NCBI RefSeq assembly: GCF_002575655.3
Contig: NC_053036.3
Location: forward strand, 156,588,627 to 156,652,626
Length of the DNA: 64,000 nucleotides
Reading direction: 5' to 3'
From: Aegilops tauschii subsp. strangulata
Taxonomy: Eukaryota; Streptophyta; Magnoliopsida; Poales; Poaceae
Of this stretch, positions 48,750 through 60,000 are shown piece after piece. The position numbers were made by a program, and so were the translations under genes. The first letter of the stretch is position 1. The number at the start of each line of letters is the position of its first letter. Below the pieces are notes generated by a model, which searched no databases, was not told where the DNA came from, and saw only the letters and a program-made list of their open reading frames with translations.

Positions 48750-50795
48750 ACAGTCGGGCGTCGAGGCGACACCACATAAAGGGCTTATAACAGGAAATAA
48801 AGACAGTGCATGCCACAATCGGACGTCTGGGCGACATCACATAAAGGGCTTATATTTAAAGTAAGAAACAAGAACACGCCACAGTCGGACGTCTGCGCGA
48901 CGTCACATAAAGGGCTTATATCACAGCTCAATAATACAATCGTTCGGGAACATAAATTATCACAAGCATGCGACAAATATAAAGTTAGTCCATCCACAGG
49001 AATAACAATAAAATTGGATTTACCACTTGAGCTTGTTCACCGGGGACAAGTTTTTCACACGGATAGATATGGATATAGTGTTTACACTACTTGATCATGG
49101 ATACGATGATTTGGAAAGAATTGACTCTGCAGAGTTTGTACTTAACCACAGCCAACGGATTTCAGTAGTCACGGGGACTAGTTCCGTCTACGGTGTTTTG
49201 GAAGAAACACGTCTAACCAGTACACACCCAATTCAACCATCCGAAAGCCAGGGATCACCCTCGGCAACATTCAAGAAAAACCTTGAGACGGGGAGGCTAC
49301 AACCTCGCGTAGCATGGGATCAAATTTCTATACACGCGCTCTAAGGGGGTGCCCCCCCCCTCGGTCCCAACCGGAAACACCCATGCCCCCTGACCGGATG
49401 ACTGGCTTTAATCCTGGGCCAAGGTACCATCATCCCGGCCTCTCTGTTTGGTGTGTACACGGAAAGAGGTTACCAACTTACTAAACCGCATCCTGGCAAT
49501 GAGACATGTGGTAGCACGGAAGGGGGAAAGAACGATAACGTGGCTCCAACCATGTTAACGTCGGAGAAAGTCGGATGACGCAAGGCTGGTATGCTACACA
49601 GTACCACCTTGCTGCCATTCATGTCACCACATGATTAGGCCATCTCTCATCAGAGATCATCGCAACGTTGGAACATGCGGGAAGGGAACGATAACGTGGC
49701 TCCAACCACGTTAACGTCGGAGAAAGTCGGATGACGCAAGGCTGGTATGCTACAACAGTACCACCTTGCTGCCCTTCATGTCACCACATGATTAGGCCAT
49801 CTCTCATCAGAGATCATCGTGACTTTGGAACAACCGGGTCGTTGCCTTACAAGCAACGAGGTATTTACCAATACTCATATGCCACGCACAAACTTTCACG
49901 CGAACATGCAAAACACCTGTCATATCAAATGTTCAAAATGTGCTTGCCTGGTTCGGAGAAGTCGGAGTCTAGCTCGGCGAAGTTCGCGGCTCCTTCACCT
50001 CTTCCGGAACCTACGGCAATCACGAAACGGGTACTAACGTGAAAACCAACACTTGCACAGAAACTTTTCCAAATAATTTTCAAATAAATCCCATAAAAAA
50101 CTAGACAAAATTTGAAGATTGTCAGAGAAAGAATCACTAAAAAATTCCTTTTTATTAAAAAGTTATAAAGGTTTCTGTCTAGGGACTTATCTGTAATGAA
50201 ACAGAAAAGTTCCAGGGTTTTAACTGAGAGAACAGAAAACGCTTCGGTTGGGAATGCGTAAGCGCAAAGGAGAAAACGTATTTGCCCGAAGGCGCCAACA
50301 GAAAACGGTTCGGAGGAGAATAGAATAGAGGCTGACAGGCGGGGTCCACCTGTCAGGTTTAAAAAGCTCGCCGGCGCCCGAAGACTGCGGTGGACGCCGG
50401 TGTCGAACCACGGTGAGTTAGGAGAAATGGAGGGTACCAAGAGCTTCAGCGTCTTCTTCCGCGTCGATGGGTGGTGGACTCGTCCAACGGGGAGCACCAC
50501 GTCGACGGCGACACTATCTCCGGCGGATGGCGGCTCGGGTGAGGATGGGGAACTCTGGTGGAGGGCTGCAAACTACAAATTGAGGCGTGGGTCAGAACGA
50601 GGGATGCAAGGTGAAGCTACTGGCAAGAGAATGGAGGCGGAGGAGCGCACACGGGGGCGAATCGGGCTGGATCCCGTGGCGGGTCGCGGTGGCCGGAGTC
50701 GAGGAAGGAGACCTCCTCGGGGCTCTACCAGTGGCTAGGCTTGCTCTAGGGGGAGTGCAGGGATGGTGGGTGCTCGAGTTGAAGCTCGGGGCCTC

Positions 50796-50803
50796 TATTT
50801 ATA
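50796..50803 (-). promoter_or_regulatory. Element F LTR TATA box
   Basis: TATAAATA on the minus strand, preceded by a GC-rich U3. The left LTR has lost two bases at this place (40763-40770). Confidence 0.65.
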
Positions 50804-52104
50804 GGCAGATCGACGGGGTGGCCATGAACGGAGAATCTCCGGCGAGCGATTACGGCGGAGCAGTGGATTGGCAGGAGGTTTGAGTGGCGAGGCAGCATCA
50901 GTGGAGGTTACTGGAGTCGTTTCACAGCTAAACGGAGATGGCCTTGGCGTAATGGCGTCGGTCCACGGTGAGGTGACCGCACGGGATCAACGGCGGCAGA
51001 GAGCGCGCTCTGCACCCTGCGGTTCACGACGAGAGCGGCAGCGCGTTCGGGGGAGTGGAAGGCCACACGGCGAGCTCCGGTGGTTTGGGCGGCGCTGGGT
51101 GGCGTCGTCGGCGCTGTGTCTCCCGCTGGCGTCCGCAAAGCCGCCGCCGGTGTCGGTCACGGGGCGGCGCACCTTCTTCTGCTCGTCGCCGACGCCCGCA
51201 ATGCGCCAGGCGTTCGTGCGGTGCAGGAACAAGAGGGCGGGGACGAGGAGCAAGGCGACGCGGTGGTACTGGCGAGATCGATGTCCTTCTCTGAAGAAAA
51301 CGACAGCAAGCCACTCACTGAATCTCTGAATTTTTCTGAACTTGATACAGACAGTGCACTGCAGGTGTTCGACAGGAGGATTTAGCAATGAGATAAATTT
51401 TTCTGGAGCTGTAACTTGGTGAGGTGACCACTCAATGCACCCAGAGGCTGCCTGATTTTACTTGGAATTTTTGGAGAAGGTTTTGAATGAATTCCACCAA
51501 ATTTGACAAATCTGGTCCAAACTTGCAGCAGGTGTAGTTTGAAAATTTTGAACTGAAGACCAGTGGATCTTCATGGTTCTTGGTTGAGGGTTCAAAGGAC
51601 TAGGAGGGGAAAAAGGTTTGGGGGCAAAAATCAAGACAGAAAGTGGAGTTCCTTTGCAAATCTCCAAGTGCTAGGAAAGAAGGCAGAAATTTATTTGAAT
51701 AGAATATAAATGGAAATAAATACATGGGGAGGTTCAACTTGCTAGATTTGATGCAAATCATGATCCAAAGGTGAGGAAAGGGTTAGGAGAGGGGATTTGC
51801 ACTAAGGCCATGGCAAGAAGGAATTGTTGAAAGTGGCAAAGGATTTTCCAAAAGCCATAGTGCAAATTTCAAGGAGATTTTCAACAGTCATTTCCCAAGT
51901 GAAAATATTTTGTCTTGAGTCCAAGTGAAAAGCAAGAACCTCCAAGACCAAAGACAGATCTTGGTTGAATCCAAATAAAACTTTTGCCATAAAGAAAAAT
52001 ATTTGAGAGTGAGAGTTCTCTTGAAGAAAAATTTAAATCACTCCCCTCAAGTCAAATAAAATCATTTGAAAAAATCCAAATAAAAACTTGGGTGTCACAC
52101 TGAG

Positions 52105-53220
52105 GGTATGTACCAGTAGCTATGTGTTTGATCTCTCTCTCGTGTTCTTGATTTGGCACGATATTGATGTATCGCGAGCTTTGCTATTATAGTTGGATCT
52201 TATGATGTTTCTCCCCCTCTACTCTCTTGTAATGGATTGAGTTTTCCCTTTGAAGTTATCTTATCAGATTGAGTCTTTAAGGATTTGAGAACACTTGATG
52301 TATGTCTTGCGTGGGATACCCGTGGTGACAATGGGGTATTTTATTGATTCACTTGATGTATGTTTTGGTTATCAACTTGCGGGTTCCGTGACCTTGGGAA
52401 TCTATGCATAGGAGTTGGCACACTTTTTCGTCTTGACTCTCCGATAGAAACTTTGGGGCACTCTTTGAAGTACTTTGTGTTGGTTTGAATAGATGAATCT
52501 GAGATTGTGTGATGCATATCGTATAATCATACCCACGGATACTTGAGGTGACATTGGAGTATCTAGGTGACATTAGGGTTTTGGTTGATTTGTGTCTTAA
52601 GGTGTTATTCTAGTACGAACTCTATGATAGATCGAACGGAAAGAATAGCTTCCTGTTATTTTACTACGGACTCTTGAATAGATCGATTAGAAAGGGTAAC
52701 TTTGAGGTGGTTTCGTACCCTACCGTAATCTCTTCGTTTGTTCTCCGCTATTAGTGACTTTGGAGTGACTCTTTGTTGCATGTTGAGGGATAGTTATATG
52801 ATCCAATTATGTTATTATTGTTGAGAGAACTTGCACTAGTGAAAGTATGAACCCTGGGCCTTGTTTCCTAGCATTGCAATACCGTTTACGCTCACTTTTA
52901 TTATTAGTTTCCTTGCTGTTTTTATATTTTCAGATTACAAATACTCATATCTATCATCCATATTGCACTTGTATCACCATCTCTTCGCCGAACTAGTGCA
53001 CCTATAAAATTTACCATTGTATTGGGTGTGTTGGGGACACAAGAGACTCTTTGTTATTTGGTTGCAGGGTTGTTTGAGAGAGACCATCTTCAACCTACGC
53101 CTCCCACGGATTGATAAACCTTAGGTCATCCACTTGAGGGAAATTTGCTACTGTCCTGCAAACCTCAGCCCTTGGAGGCCCAACAACATCTACAAGAAGA
53201 AGGTTGTGTAGTAGACATCA
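52105..53220 (+). repeat. Element C 3' LTR, segment 3
   Basis: Matches 20157-21271 with about 3 % differences and ends GTAGACATCA. Followed by GGCGC, the target duplicate. Confidence 0.95.
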
Positions 53221-53543
53221 GGCGCGCCCAGGGGGGCAGGCGCGCCTCCCTGCCTCATGGCCTCCTCGTTGATTTCTAGACGTCCACTCCAAGTCCTCTG
53301 GATCACGTTTGTTCCAAAAATCCCGCTCCCGAAGGTTTCATTCCGTTTGGACTCCGTTTGATATTCCTTTTCTGCAAAACACTGAAATAGGCAAAAAAAC
53401 AACAATTTGCACTCGGCCTTGGGTTAGTAGGTTAGTCCCAAAAATAATATAAAAGTGTTTAATAAATCCCATTAAACATCCAAAACAGATAATATAATAG
53501 CATGGAACAATAAAAAAATTATATGTACGTTGGAGACGTATCA
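53221..53543 (-). repeat. Element B 5' LTR, segment 2
   Basis: Completes the LTR broken at 19588. Ends with the TGATACGT terminus on the minus strand. Confidence 0.95.
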
Positions 53544-53833
53544 CGGTCCCACCGAGTTGGCAATGCAAACTCTCTGTTTTACCTTCATAACATTTCGGTC
53601 CAACCGAAATGAGCGAATCGGTCCCACCGAGTTTGCCTGACCAACTCTCTGTTTGCTTATTACCAAAATTGGTCCCACCGAGTTTCTGTAATCGGTCTCA
53701 CCGAGATTACGCTATGCCCTAACCCTAATGAAATCGGTCCCACCGAGTTGACATGTCGGTCCCGCCGAAATGCCTAACGGTCACATTATGAACCAAATTG
53801 GTCTGACCGAGTTTTCTGATTCGGTTCCACCGA
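53544..53833 (+). promoter_or_regulatory. Array of nine TCGGT-N3-ACCGA palindromes in element A LTR
   Basis: Sites at 53595, 53618, 53692, 53734 and 53821 have both arms exact. Those at 53544, 53668, 53756 and 53798 have one change. All keep a three-base spacer. The array lies 40-330 bases upstream of the TATA box, where enhancer sites would be expected. Confidence 0.7.
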
Positions 53834-54672
53834 GTTTGGTAAATTGTGTGTAATGGTTAGATTTTGTGTGGAGGCTATATATAACCCTCCACCCACTATT
53901 CATTCGTGGAGAGAGACATCAGAACATACCTACACTTCCAACATACATTTTCTGAGAGAGAACCACCTACACTTATGTTGAGGTCAAGATATTCCATTCC
54001 AACCACATAAATCTTGATCTCTAGCCTTCCCCAAGTTGCTTTCCACTCAAATCATCTTTCCACCAAATCCAATCCTATGAGAGAGAGTTGAGTGTTGGGG
54101 GGACTATCATTTGAAGCACAAGAGCAAGGAGTTCATCATCAACACACCGTCTATTACCTTTTGGAGAGTGGTGTCTCCTAGATTGGTTAGGCGTCACTTG
54201 GGAGCCTCCGTCAAGATTGTGGAGTTGAACCAAGGAGTTTGTACGGGCAAGGAGATCGCCTACTTCGTGAAGATCTACCCTAGTGAGGCAAGTCCTTCGT
54301 GGGCGATGGCCATGGTGGGATAGCTTCTTCGTGGACCCTTCGTGGGTGGAGCCCTCCGTGGATTCGCGCAACCGTTACCCTTCGTGGGTTGAAGTCTCCA
54401 TCAACGTGGATGTACGATAGCACCACCTATCGGAACCACGCCAAAAATCTCTGTGTCTACATTACGTCTGCTCCCTCAAACTCCTCCCTTTACCTTCATA
54501 TGAAATTGTTTTACATTCTGCTACTATACTCTTAGAATTGCATGTGTAGGTTGATTACTTGACTTGTGCTAAGTTGTTAAAATCCGCCAAGACTTAAAAT
54601 TGGGAAAAGGCTAGATTTTTATTTGGTCAAGTAGCCTAATCACCCCCCTCTAGACATACATTCGATCCTACA
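53549..54672 (+). repeat. Element A 3' LTR, segment 3
   Basis: Starts after the CGGTC duplicate of B (53544-53548) and ends ...CCTACA at 54672. Contains an array of TCGGT-N3-ACCGA palindromes (53544-53833) and a TATA box at 53876-53884. The stretch up to about 53625 repeats sequence already present at 12270-12351, an internal duplication of about 85 bp in this LTR. Confidence 0.85.
53876..53884 (+). promoter_or_regulatory. Element A LTR TATA box
   Basis: TATATATAA followed by a C-rich leader. Transcription would start near 53910. Confidence 0.65.
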
Positions 54673-54777
54673 AAGTTTCTGGTTAATACAACTCTAGCAT
54701 GAATAATAAACATTTATCATGATATAAGGAAATGTAAATAACAACTTTGTTATTGCCTCTAGGGCATATTCCCTTCA
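54673..54777 (-). repeat. BARE1/WIS/Angela-type Copia LTR end, minus orientation
   Basis: On the minus strand it starts TGAAGGGAATATGCCCTAGAGG, close to the known LTR start of the BARE1/WIS/Angela group. It is cut after 105 bases by element A. The rest of that element should lie left of the window. The family call is from memory of its LTR start. Confidence 0.7.
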
Positions 54778-57095
54778 GATCTGTGTCTGGTGGAGAGATG
54801 GCCATCTACTCTGGTGATGAGTTCTCAACCGGCGAGACCGATTCCATATATCAATTGCAAGATGGTGGGCTTGGGGGCTATTCCGATGGCGACAGTATTC
54901 CGGACCCCTATGAGCCGCCAAACCGGGTTGCGATCTTCATGGCTGGTACACAACTAGTGCTCAATTCGACAACTACTACAGCTATGACTTCCAGTTCAAC
55001 GGCTGTGGGAATGGCCGGACCGAGCAGCTCTACGCGCCCACTGGCTCAAGTTCTGACCGAGCTTTTGGATGCTTTGGTGACTTTAATGGGGGCAGAGGTA
55101 ACCCCAGAGACTCAAGAACAACATAAAGTGGATGTTGCGAAGCTGCGAGATGAGATAGCTCAAGCCAATGAAGAGCACGCTGCTGAGAACGCTTGGATGG
55201 CAACAGAGCGAGCCGCCTTGTACGCGCAATCACAACGGATTCAGGCAGAGTCGTTCCGGCTCAACTTGGACGAGAACGCTTCAAACATTGTTATGAGGAG
55301 GAGGCATCAGACTCGTCTACCCACAGAGTTTGAGGCTAGGAACCTTTTCAACACACCTGGGGCAGGAACCACTGAGCCGCCCGTGGTGAACCGGGTTGTT
55401 GAGCCACCCACGACCGGAGCGCCGGTTCAGCCACGTGTTATAGACCCGCCTCGCTTGAATTTGACTCTGCCTCAGCACGTTCCTACACCACCGGGTCATT
55501 ATTCTAACCCTCTGGACAATATGATCGCCGCGGCTACACGATTGGCAGCTCTCCCTGTTGAAGGCGAGTCACCAGCCGCGATGGAGATACGGAGGGCCGG
55601 AGAGCTTCTTCAGGCAGCGGTGGCTCAATACGCGGCTTACTCGTCGTGAGCGGATTCATTCAACCCCTCGTCAAAGCTGAAGCTACAATAGGCATATTGA
55701 GTCGCCAGCGGTTTCATGCAGTGAGCGGCACCGTAACCAGCCCCATAGGCATGACCCGCCGCGTGCGGATAACAATGCTCAAGCATTGGTGGATCAGGGC
55801 AGGGCACGTCGAGAGGCTGAGCTGGCGGCTCAGTTGGCAGCTCAACAGCAATCTCCGGTTTACCCATCGGTGTCTGTGGAGGCAGCCTCTAGAACCCTTG
55901 GTGTACCGTGCTTAGTGCCAGCTTTATGTAATGAGCGCTTGCCCAAGGATTTTAAAGGCCCCCGCAAGGTGCCTAACTACATGCTGGATCAGCCCCCAGA
56001 GGCTTGGATCGAGAGCTATGAGATGGCCATGGAGATGTTGGACGTTAGTGATGTTGCGTGTGCTAAATACTTCACCATGATGTTGGATGGGCTGGCACGC
56101 ACTTGGCTGAAAGGATTGCCCCCTAACTCCATCAGGTCATGGGCTGAATTGAAGACGCGTTTTATCCGAAATTTCAAAGACACGTGCAAGAAGCCTATGT
56201 CGGTTCTTGATTTAGACTCTTGCGTCCAGGGTGAGGGCGAGTCAACAATCAATTGGGTGCGCCGGATCTCAGCCATTATCCACTCATCGGACAGTATCAA
56301 TGCCGGTTCAGCCGTCCTGATGTTGGAAAAGAATTGTCGTTTCCTTCCCCTTAAGCAAAAGCTGGGGCAGCTTTAGCGCCACTGCAATGAGATGGGAGAG
56401 CTCATGGCGGCTCTCGGCAAGTACGCCAATTCTGATAGTACTAAGGACCCTGAGTCTGATGAGGAGAAGGCTGGCAAGGGAAAGAAGAATGGAAATGCCA
56501 AGGGGCAGCAACACAATACGGCGGGTCAAGGTAACAATGGTAAGCGCAAAGCCGATAGTAGTTCAGACTTTGTGGCTAACACCAATACGCAGAATGCGTT
56601 GCAAGGGGAAGTCGTCAGTGCCCCAGTTTGGCGGGCCAAAGTTCAACCTTGAGGCAATGATGAATTAGCCATGCCCAAAGCATGGTACACTAGAGAAGAC
56701 GACTAGTCATCTGTGGAAAGATTGCTTCATCATGAGGGGGTATAGAAATTCCAGTTTTTTCCAGAACAATCAATGCCTGCATGGCGGGTCAGGATCCGGC
56801 TCTCACGGACCTGGCTTTGGAGGTGGTGGCTCAAGCTCTGGCTTTTAGGGCCAAGGCAATCAAGGTGGTTTTAATCAGCAATCTAGTCAAGGGAATCAGC
56901 AGCAACAGTCTGGTTATCAGAGTAATCCGAAGCAGCTGAATAGTGGTCAATATCATGTGTTTACCACGAGCTTATGCAAACGAGACCAGAAGATCCATAA
57001 GCGGGCGGTGAACACGGTTTGGCCGGCAGTCCCTCGATACTTGCGATGGTCTGAACATCCTATTGTATGGATCCGTGAGGATCACCCACCCCTCG
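54778..57095 (+). pseudogene. gag: Element D2 gag, broken
   Basis: An ATG at 54798 begins MAIYSGDEFSTGETDSIYQLQ, followed by the GYSDGDSIPD motif shared with D1. A frameshift near 55645 ends the first part (YAAYSS). The capsid part (AWIESYEMAMEMLDVSDVA, then KYFTMMLDGLARTWLKGLP) is open from about 55786 and ends at TAG 56374-56376, where D1 has Lys. The next part (GELMAALGKYANSD) and a zinc-knuckle-like region near 56670-56730 follow in pieces. The last stretch (FTTSLCKRDQKIHKRAVN) leads into the protease and is cut at 57095. Confidence 0.85.
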
Positions 57096-60000
57096 TGTCA
57101 CGTCCAAGATGCGACCCTATCCTAAAGGAACACGAAGGTCCCACCAAGGATAGAAGCGCATCTTGAAGACGCTTTTGCAAGGTGGATATCATTACATCAA
57201 CATTACATAATATTTGGGGATAATACAAGGCATACAAATGCCGCAAGAATACATCAATACAACATACATCAGATCAACATCCAGCTACGGATGAAACATA
57301 AACAGAAACTCAAACGACATCCACCCTGCTAGCCCAGGCTGCTGGCCTGGAACCTATCCCTTGATCGAAGAAGAAGCAGAAGAAGAACTCCAAACAAGCG
57401 AACATCGCTCTCGCGTCGTGATCATCGCATAACCTGTACCTGCAATTGGTGGTGTAGTAATCTGCGAGCCACGAGGACTCAGCATTCCCATTACCATGGG
57501 TATCAAGACTAGCAAAGCTTAATGGGAAAGGAAGGGGTAAAGTGGTGAGGTTGCAGCAGCGACTAAGCAAGTATGGTGGCTAACTAACGCAAATGAGAGC
57601 GAGAAGAGAAGCAAAGGAACGGTCGTGAAACTAGCAATGATCAAGAAGTGATCCTGAACTCCTACTTACGTCAAGCATACCCCAGAAACCGTGTTCACTT
57701 CCCGGACTCCGCCGAGAAGAGACCATCACGGCTACACACGCGGTTGATGCATTTTAAATAAGGTCAAGTGTCAAGTTCTCTACAACCGGATATTAACAAA
57801 TTCCCATCTGCCACATAACCGCGGGCACGGCTTTCGAAAGATAATACCCTGCAGGGGTGTCCCAACTTTGCCCATGATAAGCTCTCACGGTCAACGAAGG
57901 ATATTCCTTCTCCCGGGAAGACCCGATCAGTCTCGGAATCCCGGGTACAAGACATTTCGACAATGGTAAAACAAAACCAGCAAAGCCGCCCGATGCGCCG
58001 ACATCCTGATAGGAGCTGCACATATCTCGGTCTCAGGGCAACACCGGATGAGCACTACGTACAACTAAAACCAGACCTCAAGTTTCCCCGAGGTGGCGCT
58101 GCAAGTGGCTCTAGTTCGGACCAACACTTAGACAAGCATTGGCCCGGGGGGGGTAAAATAAGATGACCCTCGAGAGAGCGACTCCCTAGGGAAAAGAAAT
58201 AGGCTGGACAAATGGTAAAACCAAGGTTGGGCCTTGCTGGAAGAGTTTTATTCAAAGCGAACTGTCAAGGGGGTCACATAAATCACCCAACCGTGTAAGG
58301 AACGCAAAATCCGGGAACATAACACCGGTAGGACGGAAACTAGGGCGGCAAGAGTGGAACAAAACACCAGGCATAAGGCCGAGCCTTCCACCCTTTACCA
58401 AATATATAGATGCATTAATAATATAAGAGATATTGTGATATCCCAACATAAACATAATCCAACATGGAGCAATCTTCATCTTCACCTGCAGCTAGCAACG
58501 CTATAAGAGGGGCTGAGCAAAGCGGTAACATAGCCAAACAACGGTTTGCTAGGAAGGGTGACAAAGGTTAGAGGTTCATGGCAAAATGGGAGGCTTGAGG
58601 AACAAGAGAATAGGTAGCGCAGCAAAGCGATAGAACGAAGCAACTAGCATAGCAATGGTAGTAATGAGATCCAAGGTGACGGTCATCTTGCCTGAAATTC
58701 CGCTAGGAAGAAGAACGAATCCATGAAGAAGATGAAGCCACGAAGACGAACGAATCCTCACGATCGCAACGACACGGGAACTATCGAGAAGAAGCACACA
58801 ACAAGGTAAACACACCACGCATGAACAAGGCATGATGCTCAATCAAGAATGATGCATGACAAGGCTATAAGAAACTACTCATGACAAGAGATGATGCATA
58901 CAAGAACAACACATCGAAGCAAGTTTAAATGAGGCCGGAAACAACCTATAACAATTCCGGTAAGTCCTCATATGCAAATTTCGAAATTGGTCCAGAACTG
59001 AACAAGCATTAAGTTGAAGTTGTTAAACAGCAAGTTAAAGAGCACCATGATGATCTACACGAAATTCTAGTCAAGTTACATATAAAGTTCATCAGATTCG
59101 GAGCTACGGCCTAGAAGATATGAGCAAAACAAGTTAAACATGGCATTGATGCAGAATGCATACAAACATCAAGCAAACACCTCAAAACAAGGATGCAACA
59201 TGATAGTATGAAACTACATGCAAAACTAAGCAAGTTTCATATAGAGCAGGCTCAAAACGGAGCAACGGTGCAACACATACACTCCAAACAAGACATAGCA
59301 ACAATCTGTCCAAAACAGCAACTAAGCATAATGCAAGCATCAAAACAATATGCTACAGCAACTCAACATGAAAACAAATGGCATGGGCATGATGTACAGG
59401 TAAAGCACAACAAAACATGAACACTGAGCTATCTCCAAAAATCACTAGAACATGCTCAAAAGGACATGGCAACATTGCAAAATAATAACAGGTTCACAGA
59501 CTTAGATAAATTACTGGACATGGCAGAAATAACATCAGGTTGCAATGTTCATAGCACGATATCAACATGCTACAGGAACTTAACATGGCAAAACAAGGCA
59601 CGGCATGAATCTTCTCAAGGCATATAACAAAGGTCCCTTACTGACCATAAGTCAAAAAGGAACCGAAGATATGATGGCAAGCATGTAAACATAGCAAGTT
59701 TCGTTATCAGGTTTCAGACTTAGCAGAAAACAGAGCATGGCAGAAATAATAATATGTAGGCCAATTTGTGAGCTTGATACACTCACTACAGAGAAATGCA
59801 TTAAAAACCAAGCATACCTACAGAAAAATGGCATGTTGATGAAGCTAACCATGGAAAGAACAATAGCATAATATGTATGGATCAACTATAATAAGCTTGG
59901 CAAAAATGAATATCATGTTAAGAATCTTCCAGAAATATTTTATAGCAAAAGTAGAGCAAGATTGAGTCATGCTATGACACTCCATAATTGCAAACAAGGG

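Larger units (their letters stand above)
37791..52099 (-). mobile_element. Element F: chromodomain Gypsy retrotransposon with 4.3 kb LTRs
   Basis: LTRs 37791-42065 (4275 bp) and 47824-52099 (4276 bp), internal region 42066-47823. The target duplication CTGAG is exact (37786-37790, 52100-52104). Genes read on the minus strand, so the right LTR is the 5' LTR. Order from the primer site: an extra 268-residue gene, then gag-pol with a chromodomain-like C-terminus, then a polypurine tract. The RT FIDD motif and the C-terminal chromodomain point to the Tekay/Del chromovirus lineage. LTR divergence is 1-2 % by partial by-eye comparison. Confidence 0.95.
47824..52099 (-). repeat. Element F 5' LTR (right copy)
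   Basis: 4276 bp with the same minisatellite (48408-48749, six units) and 157-bp duplication as the left LTR. The minus-strand TATA box TATAAATA at 50796-50803 is intact here. That puts about 1.3 kb of U3 before it and about 3 kb of transcribed LTR after it. Confidence 0.95.
19589..53220 (+). mobile_element. Element C: non-autonomous LTR retrotransposon related to B
   Basis: 5' LTR 19589-21271 (1683 bp), internal region 21272-24202, and a 3' LTR in three pieces (24203-24388, 37408-37790, 52105-53220; 1685 bp in sum). The LTR starts TGATACGTCTCCAACGTATC like B and ends GTAGACATCA. The target duplication GGCGC is exact (19584-19588, 53221-53225). LTR divergence is about 3 % by eye. The only gene resembles the C-terminal half of the B protein. 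No gag or pol. Confidence 0.9.
12352..53543 (-). mobile_element. Element B: non-autonomous LTR retrotransposon with a 465-residue protein of unknown function
   Basis: In minus orientation the 5' LTR is on the right (18327-19588 plus 53221-53543, split by element C) and the 3' LTR on the left (12352-13933). The LTRs are about 1.58 kb, start TGATACGTCTCCAACGTATC and end GGTAGCA. They differ by roughly 5 % by eye. The target duplication is TGGTC (12347-12351) and CGGTC (53544-53548), with one mismatch. The internal region (13934-18326) has a primer site, one long gene and no gag or pol, so it must use proteins from other elements. It is homologous to element C in LTR start, polypurine region and protein. 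Confidence 0.85.
1..54672 (+). mobile_element. Element A: Copia-type LTR retrotransposon lacking pol, host of most nested insertions
   Basis: The element runs from the tail of its 5' LTR (ends 458) through an internal region (459-6305) to a 3' LTR that starts at 6306 and ends at 54672. The 3' LTR is split by a Helitron and by element B. The last 448 bases of the 3' LTR (54225-54672) align with 1-458 at about 95 % by eye, apart from a roughly 10-base indel. The primer site matches initiator Met tRNA, as in Copia elements. The internal region has a gag-like gene and a second unrelated gene but no protease, integrase or reverse transcriptase, so A is probably non-autonomous. The reconstructed 3' LTR is about 1.6 kb (6306-6504, 12056-12351, 53549-54672). 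The right flank is a BARE/WIS/Angela-type LTR, so A inserted into that element. The left boundary lies outside the window. Confidence 0.85.

Noticed and set aside
49925..50500. 191-codon frame on the minus strand in the F right LTR, downstream of the TATA box
   Set aside because: The matching frame in the left LTR is broken and shorter. No domain, and the sequence is low in codon signal.
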